Source of the DNA: Panaeolus papilionaceus
Taxonomy: Eukaryota; Basidiomycota; Agaricomycetes; Agaricales
Length of the DNA: 64,000 nt
Assembly: GCA_015501605.1 (NCBI GenBank)
Contig: JADNRZ010000009.1
Span: 1,674,001-1,738,000 of the forward strand
Direction of reading: 5' to 3'
A program made the position numbers and the translations under genes. Under the pieces are notes generated by a model, which did no database searches, was not told the origin of the DNA, and saw only the letters and a list, made by a program, of their open reading frames with translations. Position 1 is the stretch's first letter, and each line of letters starts with the position of its first letter. Shown here piece by piece: positions 1-13,800 of the stretch.

Positions 1-1781
1 ATGTTGACCCGTCTGAGAATTCGACTCCGCAACCACTTCGGTAAACTCAAAACGGGTAAACGTTTTAGTCGGACAACGCCTTTTAAAAAGTGTTGCATCT
101 GCAAATTTCTTATCTGAAAACCTCAAGAAGATGGTAGTACGGAGCAGTAACCGTCAATATCGTGTAGCACAGACAACCAAGTAGCTTGACACACACAGTC
201 CAAAAGCTCAGGTGCTCCCCACTTGACCATCAATTTACCATGTAGTTGCAAACTATATCTGAGATCAAGAGCGGAATGAGCAATCATGGGGTATACAAGC
301 AAAAATGTGCCACTTACCTGCATCGCCTGCGTAAACCAAGAGACGAACACCAGCATTCACCAGTTCTGGAAGCAACAGTGCAGTATGATGCGTCCCATCG
401 CTGTTTGAAATAAACGTTGTTGCCACCTCAATGCTACAAGAGGTAACAGGACGGTCTAGTTTCGCTCCAAGCGACTTATTGACAGGGTCATTCATCCAGG
501 TGTCGATCCAAGAAGCTTCCTCACAGCATGCATGCCTGCCTTTATCAGACCTGCCGCGCGTCGTACACATTACGGCCAGCCTCTAGAACCAGGTTTTAGC
601 AACCAATTCGTGCAAAAAAGCCACAAGATATTGTTTACCAAAGAGCGAGCCCAATATATGGGTATAACAGTACTCATGGGCAGCAGCACAGGGCGTTTTG
701 GTATCCAAACTGTATCACTTTGAGATGAGTCACTGGCAGTTTGGAATTTTGACATATCTGAGAAAAGCGCAATCGGCGCTTTCAGAAGGAAAAATGGGAT
801 ATGGGCCTCCGCAAACGTAGTTGGCAACAGAGCCCATTTGGATATAAGGATCCATCAGATCGTTGGCAATGACAATGGAGGCTAGGTTTATGTGCTTCAG
901 GTGGCCGTTGGGCTTGTCCTGAAACTTCTGGTTATGCTTATATATTATTCTCGCGAAATTGGGAGCAAAAACGCCACCATAGCTTTCAGAAGCAATGTGA
1001 AAAGGTGGGTTGGCGTATTCCGGGTAGCAAATGAAGAAGAGCTGGAGAAACGCGTACACATCTTTGCCAGCCTCTGGGCTAGTGCGGCCAATCGTTTCGC
1101 CGTTGTCAGCATAGGAGAAACCAGTATTGATGGGCTGGTCCAGAGATTATGTCGGCGTGTTCGTTCCAGCTGTATGGATTGAGTGAAGTGCTTTTTCCTT
1201 CATTGCTTATCCCGCATGGTCCTAGTTCAAAAAGGAGACCAAAGGTCGAGCTACATCCTGACCCACCGCTAATCCAGAGGATAATCGGAGCCTTGGAAGG
1301 TGCAATCCGAGATTCAAAAAACCTATACACAAGACCAAATCAGTTTTATTGTTCAAAAGACTCTCCGTTGGATTAGACTGAGCACAACGCACCAAAAGAA
1401 AAGATGTCTGCCTGTTACGATGCCTAGATAGCCCGAGTATTGTTTTACAGAAGGATGGCATATCTTCGGTTCAGTTACTCGAAGACTGTACTGTAGGGTC
1501 AATGTATTCACATAGAGTCAATGGTTTTAAAAGCGTAGGGTACTCACCGAACGTATCCAACTTCTTGTCAACAGCTGCTTTGAAGGCTTTTTGAAAATGA
1601 TCATGCGATAGCCTGAACGGAGATTTTGACGAAGACGCTGCAGAAACAGGATGCAAATCGACAAAAAGAAATATATCAGCGCCAGCGAAGGTAGTCTGTT
1701 GAGCAGTTAAAAAACCCCAGAAAATGAACCCGATTTAAGTAATAAATCTACGAAGGAGTAAACAGTGGCAGCAAGTTTCAT
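1..1781 (-). pseudogene. Broken S10 serine carboxypeptidase (carboxypeptidase Y-like), runs off left edge
   Basis: Intact members of peptidase family S10 are secreted or vacuolar exopeptidases that remove C-terminal residues. A possible start lies at 1781, with a hydrophobic N-terminus beginning MKLAATVYSF. Recognisable blocks in order are KICHPSVKQYSGYLG near 1440, HLFFW and FFESR, a substrate-binding loop reading SGGSGCSS instead of the usual NGGPGCSS, LNPYSWNEHA, DQPINTGFSY, the serine motif SESYGG near 990, GRNVYD near 575, WIDTWMNDP near 505, and the Asp motif VYAGDAD split by an intron at about 317. The reading frame is broken four times: a 2-base loss near 1143 just before DQPIN, in-frame TGA codons at 732-730 and 717-715, and a 1-base loss near 545. 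The His region lies beyond the window. Splicing of the first two coding blocks could not be kept in one frame either. The family call is firm; pseudogene status assumes the sequence is correct. Confidence 0.82.
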
Positions 1782-2192
1782 AATATTGTTATAGGAGCTA
1801 GTTGTGGGTTATATGCAACATGATGCATTACATGATGGTGGTTGGCTGCAAGGAACGCGGCATGGAAATCCAAATGACAGTTACCAATTCGCTGTGTCAC
1901 GATGACCGCATCCGCTTCAGGGATATGTATCTCATCTATAAGACCAGGTTCGAAGGTGGAGAGCGCGTCTCTTCAGAAGTTTTGCTTAAATCTGAATCCC
2001 ACAAGAAAAAAGACGAGCACAGTAGAAATGACCCACAAATCAAGGTTCGCTCATCGTCAAGAGTTTGAAACCAAATCAAATTATAAATACTATCCATAGT
2101 AGCCCAATAGATTGGTGTATCTCGATTCGATAGGATATATGATACAATGTATAATACTCCGAGCCTCGTCCTCGAATGTACATACAAACAGC
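1782..2192. other. Intergenic stretch between carboxypeptidase remnant and ERV46
   Basis: About 410 bases with no gene. It holds the presumed promoter of the minus-strand carboxypeptidase remnant and the 3' untranslated region of ERV46. Short open frames here have no recognisable content. Confidence 0.6.
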
Positions 2193-3912
2193 TTACATGA
2201 GCTTGCCGTAGGAGCTGGACGAAGAACCTCCCGAGTTCTTTTTGAGCGTCCTGCCAGTAGCATATAGAATGCTATCGATGATAGATGCAACAGTGAGGAC
2301 TCCTCCAACGATGGCACAGGTCCTGGGGATAACAGTGTGAAAATGTGAGATAACGTCAACGAAATTATGGCTTACGATGTAATAAAATGAGCGAATGACT
2401 GGCGTGTCTCTGAGTGGACAACAAGAATGGGGGAAATTTCGAAGTTGAAGAAAGCACCTGGAACGCCATTGATTCCATGTTGAACGTGGATATTGCCTGG
2501 GTTTTGACCATTGTATCCCTCGGCCAAATCACGCTCGAAGTGGGTTGCGCTGTATTGATGAGTGTTGACCTTGAAAAGATTTCAGTCTTCTGGATACCAC
2601 AGGCTACAACTCATGACATACAATTTGACCGTTGATAGTGCGGAATTGCGTCGAGACGACCTTGAGGAAGTATTGGAACATATACTGAGCTTTGCTCGTC
2701 TGCAATTGAAATGTAAAAATCCAAGTTTTAGAAAGAATTTTTGACAGGATACTTACAATACCGACAGCACCGTCTAACGGGTTATAGGTAAGTCCCATCT
2801 TCTGCTTCATAGCCAAACTAGCTTCGGCTTTCCAGAAGTCGTACTCGTCATCACCTGAATAAAATCAGGTCAACACTTTCCTAGTAACAGCCCCAAGTAA
2901 AATATTCGCACCTTCAAACGCGAGATGGTGAATAGTATGCGAGAAATCATGGCGGTTCTGGTCATCGCGGAGGTAGGGGACCAACTCATAAAGATTACGG
3001 TTGCTAACTTGGAAAGAGCGTCCAGGGGAGAAGTGGATATTTCCAATAACCTTGTTAACGCGAATACGACCGTTGATATTGCAACCCTCATCAGCCTGCT
3101 CCTTTAGCTTGTCGGCCCAGCCCTCGTCTCGACACTATACAGAGTATTGAATTAGCGACAAAATCGGTTAGTAGAATAAACCTCGACGCACCTGCTCGAT
3201 TAATTCAGGTTGGTTGAAACTCCAGCCCCGGTTCACATACGCTTCTCGGACTTCGTCGCAAGTGTTACAACATCCACTCTCTGGCTCCACACCACCATAA
3301 CAAGATCCACAATAACCGTCTTTCTTCGTTCCGTGAATCTTTTCGAGATCATTTTGAAGCTCAGCGCTGTGCGAGTTGGGAACAGGCGCTCCGTTGTGAT
3401 CCAGCCGCAGTTTCAGAACGTTGTGTGAGATATCACGCTGCAATTCGCCGCTAATGTCCATAACATCAACGCTAACCACTGTAACGACCGATTAGCCGAC
3501 CGAACACGTCAGTAAGTGTTTTACACGAATCGGATCACGACGTACAGAAGCATGGAACTCTTGGGAAGGTAACGTTGAGGTTCACAGTGAGCTTCTCCCC
3601 TCGACTCTTATCAACGACGATTGAAGTGTCGATGGTGACTCTGCGGTAGTCCATAAATTCCATCAGCGTAATACTGAGGATGATGGCGGTAGAGATGAGG
3701 GTTACTGCGGAACTTTGTGAGAATCGAGGCCATGCCCACTGCTTGTAGATAGACTTACAGAGTGCACCGGTACGGGTTTTGACCTTAACATCTTCGGTGG
3801 TCTATGTTGGATGTAAGCTTACCATGTTCTAAATACAATCTGAGAAAAGCGAGTGTCATACCTTTCCGAAGGCATCGACGCCCTTTAAACTAGCAAAAAG
3901 TCCTTTAGCCAT
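2193..3912 (-). CDS. ERV46: Erv46/ERGIC3 family ER-Golgi cargo receptor
   Basis: Integral membrane protein of COPII vesicles that pairs with Erv41 and cycles between ER and Golgi as a cargo receptor. The start at 3912 gives MAKGLFASLKGVDAFGK, the usual N-terminal cytosolic segment, followed by TEDVKVKTRTGA and the first membrane segment LLTLISTAIILSITLMEF. The luminal domain shows VDVMDISGELQRDI, the cysteine cluster CGSCYGGVEPESGCCNTC near 3300, CNINGRIRVNKVIGNIH, and later FNFEISPILVVHSETRQ. The second membrane segment is CAIVGGVLTVASIIDSIL, with a short Ser-rich tail ending YGKLM. At least six short introns are visible with GT-AG ends, and the frame stays open across the joins I checked, so the gene looks intact. 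It is on the same strand as VPS45, 336 bases downstream of that gene's stop. Family identity is near certain; exact exon edges are inferred. Confidence 0.93.
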
Positions 3913-4248
3913 AGGGATACCTGTTCGTGGCGTGCAGCCTTGAAAAGGTCTGACAGTGGACGAAGATGCAAAGGTGGGGAAGAGAAAGTGATTTGAAATG
4001 TGGTTAAGGAGGAGTAGAAAAGTGTTAGCACTGACAGCGTAGTCCACCGATCGCGTGACCGGATTGACGTGTCACCTTCGCGTCGTTGCGCACGTGGAAT
4101 CATTTCCATCTTCCGAACTTTCGCCCCACCACATTGTGCGACCAGTTAATGATCCTTACGGATAAATGTGCGGTTACAAGTCATCGTTTATAACACAGAG
4201 TAGCAACAAAAATGGAGAGAGCAGACAATTACTCGACCTCTACATACT
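3913..4248. other. Intergenic stretch between ERV46 start and VPS45 stop
   Basis: About 336 bases. It should hold the ERV46 promoter and the VPS45 3' end. No TATA box or other site stands out. Confidence 0.6.
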
Positions 4249-6752
4249 CTACTGTATCCCAATGCGATCTACACCTTGTTTGACTTTTCCAAGTAGATTC
4301 ATGACACCATCTCGAAGCCCATCTGCCTGCACATTCACCCCTTCGCCACTGGTTCTATAGACACCTGTGCCAGCAGGGCCGCCCAGGCTAACGTTGACAC
4401 CTCCCAAGTTCAAATTCAAAATAGGAGCGTTCGAGGCAGATTCGGGAGGCGGATCATAAACGGATGGAGGCAGATTCTCTGCAGCTGCACGTAACATCTC
4501 GATATATCTATAGGCACAGTTAGGGGGACATTATAGAAAGCAGAAACAGCGACGTACGAAGATGAGTTGTGGACACATGTTCCACCAAGGAGGATTCGTG
4601 CGCCTCCAGGGTTTGTGATTCCTCCATTAGAAGCAGCCACAGGATCCTGGTTATACAGAGCGACTGTACGAGCTTCTTCATACGTGGTTCCACCGATCAT
4701 GAAGATAATGACATCTTGAGGTCTATAATTATCATGAGCGCCATATGTGGTGCTAAGCTTGACTGTACGGACCGTTGGAGACCAGCATTTGGTCCATATC
4801 CATCTAGCAAGGGGTAGCTGGTGTCTTTTAGTCTGCCTTTGAACAGGTGTTCAAGGGTTTGCGATAGGTGGGGTGTGTGTTGTGTGTAAACGTTTTCGAC
4901 TCCCTAGAGATCGAAATTGAATGGTATGCAAGATAATAGCAGAGGTGACACGACACACCTTAAGTCCCTTAAGGGCAGAACGACCTTTTGCTAACAAAGA
5001 CTCTGTTGAGAACAGATCATCTTGCCTTTGGTCAGCGCCAGCTAAGTTTAGCTGAAGGTACACCAACTGCACACGAGCGTCAGTCATAATCATAGCAGGA
5101 TAAAAAGAAACCATCTACTCACTCGGGCATCTTCTCGAGATACCCCGTTGTTCAGCAGTAAATTAATCAGTGTTGCGATATTGGCTGTTTGTGTCTTTTG
5201 GTATCTCAGTGCGTACAACATGACCAGTCGAAGTTTGCTATAAGGAGGAATATTATTGTCGGTCACCAGTGATTGTACGCTCTGCACAAAATATTAGCCA
5301 CATACACAAAAAACAATGTACAAGACAACATACCTTGAAATCTGCGCCTGAGCTTGTCGCAAGACCTTGTTCGATTTCTCCAACTTCTAGCAGCTTGTCT
5401 CGATTAACCAGACGACTAAGTTCCCCGACCAACGCAACATGCTTGCTGACATTACCACCCAACTTCTTAAACTCTGGGAATTCTTCGATAAACCGTTTCA
5501 TATCTGCAATGGAATTGATTGATGACGGCGACTGGGCGAGAGAACGACTTTGATAATCTTGAACATAGTCCTTCAGAGAAGTACCAAGGTCGCCGAAAGT
5601 CGCCAGGTAGTTTTGTTGGAAGAATGAATCCGAGCTTATGGATAGTGTGATCTCCTGACAATAATATTGAGATGAACTTAAATGGAACGCCAGAGAAAGC
5701 AGTACTCACAGACATGTCTGACCGAATATCAGGGACTTTACCAAGGTCAACTCTTCCATTCTGAATACCAAGTAATTCGTGCACCATGGCCTGATATGTC
5801 CATTGTGATAGCAAAGGCGTAACTGGGTCGTTTCTTCTATCCAAGATAAGCAGAAGTGGGGGCACTTGGGTAAGGCGGAAGTCGAAAAGAGACGACTCAG
5901 AATTTATGCGATGCTGTAATATATGATTAGAATACGGGAAACCAGTGCATTTAAAAAAAAATAGTATTGACCTGAATTTCCTGTCCCAACTTCTTCGCCA
6001 TAGGGCTCATCCGCTCATATCGAATGATGGGTTTCTTCTTCAAGCTAAGCAAAACAGCCGTTATGCCTTGCATGGCTGCATCAAGCGCCTTTTGATCCCA
6101 TGAATTGATGCTGGAGCCATAAAGAGGTCTTGATGACGTCGGTGTGTGGTTCAGGGAAAATAGGCAAGGGAGAATGGGAGCATAGTCCGCGAAGTATTCC
6201 TAGAGGTGAGGGAGCTTCTTAGGATAGGGGGTAAATTTCCAGAAACTGCAGAAGTGAGCATACCTGAACTTCCCGCACCACTTCGTACTCATCCACAGAA
6301 GCTAGTCTTTCAATCGCACTTTTTGTCAGGATGTTGCTGAAATCTACGGAAATGATGTGCGTTCAATAAACGACATCTTTGGCCGCATTCTGACCAGGAG
6401 ATTCACCGACTGACACAAGTAATACTCTCCGTATTTAGGTTCCTTTAGTTCATCTTCCAGGGCCTCCAAGCTTTCTTCGCTGTTTTGCAGAAAACAAATA
6501 CACTTCATATGGGCCATGCGATCCCTCTTCTTATTGTCTATTCGGTCCGTCAAGTAGACTTGGTGCGAAAGAAGCGTCGACTGTGTTGCCGAAAGAGATA
6601 CTATAGGAGTCTGACGCTTCATATTAGAGCAGTGGCAATAGAGCATGTCCGGAGAGCCGTACCGTATGCGAATCTAGAAGCAAGACCTTCATGGCGGATG
6701 GTGTCGACACCATCTTGTTGATGTAGGTCTCGACAGCCTTCACAACATCCAT
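4249..6752 (-). CDS. VPS45: Vps45, Sec1/Munc18-family vacuolar sorting protein
   Basis: Cytosolic regulator that binds endosomal/TGN syntaxin (Tlg2 or Pep12 type) and controls SNARE-mediated fusion on the way to the vacuole. The start at 6752 gives [16 protein letters not shown] followed by MKVLLLD, the standard Vps45 beginning; an in-frame upstream extension has no family support. Exons in order carry [20 protein letters not shown], then [11 protein letters not shown], the signature [19 protein letters not shown] near 5850, [25 protein letters not shown], a helical stretch with [19 protein letters not shown] near 5440, [17 protein letters not shown] near 5215, and the C-terminal nucleotide-fold strand [14 protein letters not shown] near 4700. 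The tail is Gly/Asn-rich and ends [10 protein letters not shown]. There are roughly ten introns of 50-70 bases. No break was seen. Confidence 0.95.
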
Positions 6753-7493
6753 TTGAAGATAGCGCACAGCGGTCACTAATTGAGTGGTTCCAAAAGATTT
6801 ATTCCGGGATATATACGAGTCAACCCAGTTTACAAGCCCCGTATGATAGAAAGTAACAAGTTGAAATTGGGTTAGGAATGAGAACGAGTCGACGGTGTAA
6901 CTTGTCGCCTTCAAGGTTCGCAGTGGCGGCTATGTCATGGTCTGACTAGAATGGTAATTAATTGCCATCACGTGAACCGTCGCGAATTCAATGAAGAACG
7001 CGTCCTTTTTCCTCGTTCGTCTTCCAACCATGAAGTCCATTGCAAAGCGGTAGCTAGCTATGTTGCTGCTTATCTTGGGTCAAAAAAACTTTGAATCCAC
7101 TCTCGAACTCAGGATGTCGCTGGATGCTAGTCAACAACCAATCACGTTTTGTACGGAATAGCAGGATTTGTGAGATATTTCTCTCGGGAAATACTAAACT
7201 CTCTAGTTATTGTTTAACATGCATTCTCAGATTAAAATATTCAAGTCTGCAGGATAACCGGCCTTATCAACTGCTCCCACACTTCTTGTGGAAGCAACGA
7301 TGAGCTCGGACAGTACTTGTCGGCGGATAAAAAGACCATAACTAACTTCTACCATCAAGGAAGGGTCTGTCTAATACTGTCCTACAGGCTGTCACCCTCC
7401 TATTCACAAAACGATAAACATCATCTGCCCGAAGAGGATAGCTAGCGACCCTCCATTAAGTAATAACTTACTTTCAATTTCTCGAGAACTTAG
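6753..7493. other. Upstream region of VPS45
   Basis: About 740 bases upstream of the VPS45 start. It should contain the VPS45 promoter. No coding series or clear motif was recognised. Confidence 0.5.
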
Positions 7494-7884
7494 TTCATCC
7501 GACGGGGGAAGGTCTCTTTTCCCGCCGGTAGTCGCTCAAAAAGGTCAGCATTTCTCCTTCTAGTCCTTGACCAATCTAAACCGCGACCTTTATCTTGACA
7601 GGTACTCAGTTGTTGTCGTTCAACAACAACGCCCTACAACACCAACACCCGTAGTTTTGGTGGATTCTAGCCCATTTGGGTCTCCAACCTTCTGTTCTCA
7701 AGTGGCCGCCGATTATTTTCTTTGGAAAGTTGAATCACTGCCATGTCATTGGCTAACATATTCCAGACAAAATTTTCGCCCTTGTATTCATTGTCTATTC
7801 ATCACTTTTGTGTGCTGTGTACTCACTCCACAACAGCAGGCTTACCACGGCTCCCTTAGGTGTCGCTGCATGCATTGGATATAG
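7494..7884 (+). CDS. Possible two-exon gene fragment, unrecognised
   Basis: Weak candidate. An open stretch from 7494 beginning FIRRGKVSFPAGSRSK can be joined to a second stretch starting at 7602 by a 58-base intron with a GTCAGC donor and a pyrimidine-rich TTGACAG acceptor. The second exon reads YSVVVVQQQRPTTPTPVV, then VLVDSSPFGSPTFCSQV, and stops at 7884. The Gln/Thr/Pro-rich run is coding-like, but no start codon was found and no family is recognised. It lies head-to-head with VPS45. It may be a small gene, a decayed exon pair, or chance. Confidence 0.2.
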
Positions 7885-10800
7885 ACATTATCTCCTCTCT
7901 GCTAGTCCACACTATGCCCACGCAATCAACGAGTGTGCCTTGGAGTATTTTTCCCAGAGACATTAGGTTGCTCCGTATGTTCTTCTAGCAGATATTTGGA
8001 CATAATCTTTCTGCACTTCGACTTCTAATTACTCTACACTTAGCGGTGGGTATGAGGTATATTTTTGTCACAAATTAGAGCAGCTTAAGCTCATCATTGA
8101 CATAAAATAGAAGGAGGAGTTATCGGCCGAGAAGTCTAAAAGGCTTTCCTGAATGTGATTTGACATCTTTCCAGATTGCGCCCAACTTTACTTTCCTCTT
8201 GAATTGGTACGAAAGGCGTAAAATTACCGTGGGTTGACGCTGTTATAGGAGTCTCAATATTTGACGTGTGAGAGGAGAAAGAGGTGAGCATTGGTCTTGT
8301 GATGATGATTTTTCTCATGAGCAACTTGCTACAGACACCGATACACACATAGAGAACGCCATCAAATAAAATCGACCTCCTTCAAGCAGAGGTCCGAAAA
8401 CAGCTGAGCACCAGTGACCATCTAATACCTCGGAGCCACCGATACCTTAGCGCAAGTTTTCACTCGCCATAATTGGTGATTGGCACATAATGGATTCGAG
8501 AGGCTGTGCTCAAAACCAATGAGAATCCACCGCTATCGCCGCATGGTTCTGTTCAGTAGGTGCGTCGAAATTCACAAAGCCGTTTTGCTATCATTATCTT
8601 GGTTTATCTATCAACACGATACCGCGAAGTTAGGTGTTCCCTCCTCGGCTTTCAATTTATCGACGAATGGCTTCGCTTGCTCGTTGAGCGTGGTTGCTCA
8701 GTTGTACATCGCCCCTGTACCTTGATAAGGGCAACAATTGTGCGCCTCTATCAACCTTTTCGAGGACTCAGGGAGAGTTGGTGCGTCATAATCAACTAAC
8801 TAGCGGGTACGACGTCGGTTAAGGTGTGATTCTGTCTTGGCTTTCCTATGTATATCACTTTAGTCAGCTCTTGCTCTTCTTATTTCATTAGCGCCGACCG
8901 GAATGCACGGCTACCCGACAGCCTGCCTCGGAGAGCGGGGGATATCGTCCTGCTAAGCTACTATGTAAGAACTCGAGTACATATTCAGCGGAATTAGACA
9001 TATTCAGATAACTTAAACTTTGCCATGGCTGATATCTTCGGATAAGTCAGATATGATTAGTGCCCCGTTTTGTTGGTATGTATGCATGAATGTATGTTCA
9101 TCACATCATAATTAGCCCACAGTCAACGTATCGCTTTCCAGCTCTCAGCAACATTAAAGACGGGATTATGTACATTCGTGTTTAGTTTAGTTTAAATTGT
9201 GCGCAAGCGTACCCCGATAGTTTCTCCCTCAGTACTACACATGCAAGTGATGCTGGGAGTAAGCGCTGATTGAGTTGTAGGCAAGGTACGCCCGGCCTCC
9301 TAATATGTTTATATTCCATGCATATTAGCATTAGCGGTCGCCGTACAACTCATTCACCATAAAAGTACCTTTAACGCTTAATTTTGACTTTGATACTCCG
9401 ATGGACATTGTCACTAGACAGTGGCATCCCAATGATCCCATGCGGATGATTCGTGTAACCAAGGCTATCCCTGGATACTTGATTTCGACGCAACGATGGT
9501 TAGCCAATCCGAAGCAGGTGGTAGGTGCACTCCAGTGTAGTGTTAGCTTTATCGTGTTCAGCATGCATCACATATGAGCACCCAAAGTATTTACATTTAA
9601 CTAAATATAGGATGCGTAACCTCGAATATTCATTGGTGTATTATGTATGAGCCACTGACAAGGCGCGCCTTACAACTGTGCCGTAAATAGGCGTCAATCT
9701 TGTCGAGCGCGTCCGGGTCCGCCAATACGGAGGAACAGCGCGCTAACATCTGGTGATAATAAGGGACCAGTACGATAAAAATTTAATATTTGCTGCATAT
9801 TTGGAGTACAAGGCAGCCTTGTTACTGTGAATCGAAACACCATCAACAAAAAGTTATCATGCTGCAGTGGGGCAGGCTGGAAATCTACCTATGCATAAAT
9901 TGTCTTCGATGAGCTTGGAGAACAATGGGACTTCATTTGAGTCTCTGGGCATATTAGGGCTCGCCTCACCGCACCTAGTCTCACAAAAACCTCAGAGGTA
10001 GAGAGAAAGACTCAGGTCTTGATCACCCATACACAGCATACTGGGGCATTGTTCGCGGACGGCTGTCTAACACAACGTTGCACCGATCGCGCCGCCCCCA
10101 CCCCCACACCAAACCTAGTAGGTAGCACGCCGGACCATGCATATCGAGGCTAAAGGTAATATGGATCGCCTTGTTATCCCCTGCAAGTATAGTAGTATCC
10201 GCGGCGTGACTTCTTCAACAACCCTTAATTCATGATAGCCCGACCTGTCCAACTTCTATACTGCGTCGGGGAGAGGCATGAATGACCGATGGGGAGGGTT
10301 AGCTAAGTCCACGTTTGTGTCAGATGCGCCTAGACAACATAGGGACCCTATTTATCTTCCAAGCACCGATACGGAGGTTAATTGCTACTTTTTGAGTTTC
10401 TAACTCGGAAGACATGAATGTTCGACATCTACAAGCCCGTATGTCTTTATTCATCGATTCGAGATATCTTACTAAAATAAAGCAGCTGTAATAGTGCAAC
10501 GGGGTAGAGTAGAATACAGGTTACAGTTATCACAGGCGCTAGCGCTAGATGCTCCGTTCGTTGTGAAGCCCACCCGAGAACATGTAGCTCAGATTGTAGT
10601 AAATATTTACAGCACAAGATCTTATCCAAATTAAGGAACGTTCAGACAAGAAGCCTTTGGGTCTTGTTAATGACGACGCTAACTTGTACTTGTTCATTTC
10701 CCCCTCACCCGCTTGTCGTTCAAAGGGGATGACATCTTGTTCTAAAAACCCTTTGCTCTTTGTTTTATTGAGCGAAGCCATTCTTCGACATGTATAGATA

Positions 10801-13800
10801 CTTATTCCCAACTCAATGGGCTTTCTTTCATTAATTATACCTCCATTAACCTTTTACATACAGTGTCTAGGTTATGAGAAGAATTCATCCTGTCGAGATT
10901 AATATTGTGCACGGTCATATCATGTATGACTTCATGCATAGCACCCTTTGCACAAGGAATAGACTTAATTTGCTCTCACCTCAATGACGACTAATTCCTC
11001 AGAATTCCGACATAAGGATAAGATCGCTTGGATAGGGGAGAGTCGGGATAATTGTGTCTAAATATATGAAAAGGCATTCAAGTTGACAGCAAAGCAATTT
11101 CGTCGTGTCCTCATTCCCTCGGTTGACAGTAGCTTCCACGTTGTATGGCAGCTTCAAGCTGCGAGCGCACGGATGGTGCTTATCCTTTGACGTAAATCAT
11201 GTCCGGAACTCACACATCGTTTACCACGAAGACAAGCAATAGATAAGTAGTGCGTGCGCCCAATGATGTATCTTGCTTAGTCCCGCATTTTCGCATGGCT
11301 GGGGAAGTGTGATCTTGCTTAGAGGGTGTGGGACATCAGATGCTTGAATAAAGCTTCAATCTGGGTCGTGGGGAGGTCGGATGCGTCAAGGCGTCCAATC
11401 GAAAGAAGCCTCCGACGTGTGTGCGTACCCATGCGTCATTCTGAATTCATTCGAGGTCTTGGCTAGCAAGTCCTATTCCAGTCAGGGAAAGTAAAAAATG
11501 GCGTTTCGTCGGGCGAAATATTGAGAATCGGAAGGACTGTTACATCCGAAAGAGAGTTAAGCCCCTATGATATCATCGTGAGTGTTCCTTGGCTGTGAGT
11601 GTGTTGGCGGGTTGGCGGCGGATGACATGTTAAACCTCGGTCGATTATTGGTTATGTAGATAAGCCCTTGTCCATTACCTCGCTCTGATCTTATCAGCCT
11701 TTATATGGACTTAATCAACGGTGATCCCGGTGCAGGGGTTGAAACGCGTTCTATGCTTACTACTCGAACTTGGCTCCAGAGGTTACTTCGACAGCGATCA
11801 TGCCTCCTCATCCGAGATGGTGTTCCCGATGAACATACCGCCGATTTTACGGGCAATGTCCTGACATACCTCGCCCCCATCTATCAATTGTGGGGTTTCG
11901 GATGAAAGTCAGGAGGTTCAAGCCTGAGTAGATGTGGGTAGACATCCATCAAGATCGGAGGTTTACGACTCAGCGTCATTGTTCCATCTCTCAAAATGGC
12001 CACTCGCAGATGTTGCAATTGGCTGCGCTGTTGCCGAACTCTGGAAGACAAAAAGAAATAGCTCTTTACAACCTGCACGATACCAGATTGGCAGCTAATA
12101 TTTACATGCATGTCGATGAAACGTCGACGAAAGGACGTACTAGCTTCAACGAATCAACGAAATGGGCGGAGGCATCATAATCGCAACGACCATGTCATCA
12201 TGATCATGATCGTGGCTTCGCTGCTCCCAAAGACAGATAGTTAGATCCTGGCTCAATGAGTGGGTTTGAGGTTAGCTGATAGGTGTCAAGCCCACTTAGG
12301 TGTAAGCAGTTAATTACCGAATGTAAAAGGTTTTAAAATATTAACCCTTACGTTGAGCTTTCGATGATGTGAAGCGTCCATGAGAGTCACTTACCAGTTA
12401 GAATCCCACCATTTGGAGGGCGACCAATGAAAATGGTCCTCAGATGAGTCATTATATAACACCATCGATGGATAATCGAATAGTCGTGCAGATATGAACT
12501 TTATTTGCTAATAAAGTCCTTATTGCTCACTGTTAGTCCCAATGGCTCCAAGCAGTCCAAACCGAGGTAGTTCTAAGTAGGGAAAGATGTGATGAGGGTA
12601 TCCATAACGGAATTCATATGGTGGCACAAGCCATTCCCTTCGAGCTAGGATGACCATGCGCTGTCCGTGAAGAGGTGTAGCGTATCTCCCTGACGTACAC
12701 CTCATGACTTTGACATGCCTTCCAGGTTTGAAAAATAATTATCCCTCCTACTACAGTCTGAAACCGCCGTGCAGTCCCTTTGGAGCAGTAGCACCCATAA
12801 TCATAAGCGCATTCATCGATCTCCCTGTGTGCTGCGGTTTGTTACTCTAGGAATGGCTTGAACCTCTATTCATTGGGAGAAGGTATGCGTGTTGAACGTT
12901 GAATTATAATAGGCGACACGAGGCCTAGGCCCGTTATCAATATCGTGTTATCTAACCGACTTTGTATAAGTATAAGAGCTGTGCACCACAGGGTCTGGGG
13001 CGTCATGTGCCCCCACTCGTTAACTCCCTGAATGCCAGATAACGCACACTCAGCATTCACGCCGTGTGGCAGGGGTGCTCTCTGTAACTCAAAAAGTTTG
13101 TCCATGTACTCTTCTTAGATGTGATCTCACAGACGAGAGTGACTCGTTCGAGTTCAAACAAGGGGCTAAATGCATGCTGCATAACCTCTATATTACAGAC
13201 ATCCGAACCCGAACCATAGACCCCATGAGTCTGAGTCCGTATATCACCAGACCTTTCATTCGATTATCTGGATTTGAGGTCCTATCGGATGCAGTATTTG
13301 CACCTCGAACTTTTGGGGTATGTTTTCCGCCTTCTATGCCGTCTTCATGATTATGTACAGTCGAATACGTCTGTCGTGTGTCGCTGCTTGCAAGAAGTAT
13401 CAAAGAGCCTTTCCGTCAGGTGTCAATGGCCTAGAAATTGCTTTGAGAAGGACCACCTGTTCATTCGAGATATCTCTATACATGCTCTAAGAGACATGCC
13501 AGAGAAGCCGTCATTGAATGCAATGTGGGAATGAGGGTGCTCTCCAAGTCTAAGTGCACCCTAATACTTATGCCAACTGTATACGGTTCACCGCGGGTCA
13601 TCTGCGTATGAATAAGTGGAAGGACGTGCACCGAGATTCTTTGATTTATTGGCCAATCAGCCTGTATTGTGCTCAGAATGTGCATTATCGACACACCACT
13701 AACCTGTGGCGGCGATGAATGACACGAAGTGATACTATTGGCTACCATTTACTACTACAAAATCAACCACGAATACGTGACCGAGACCGCATTCTAGGAT

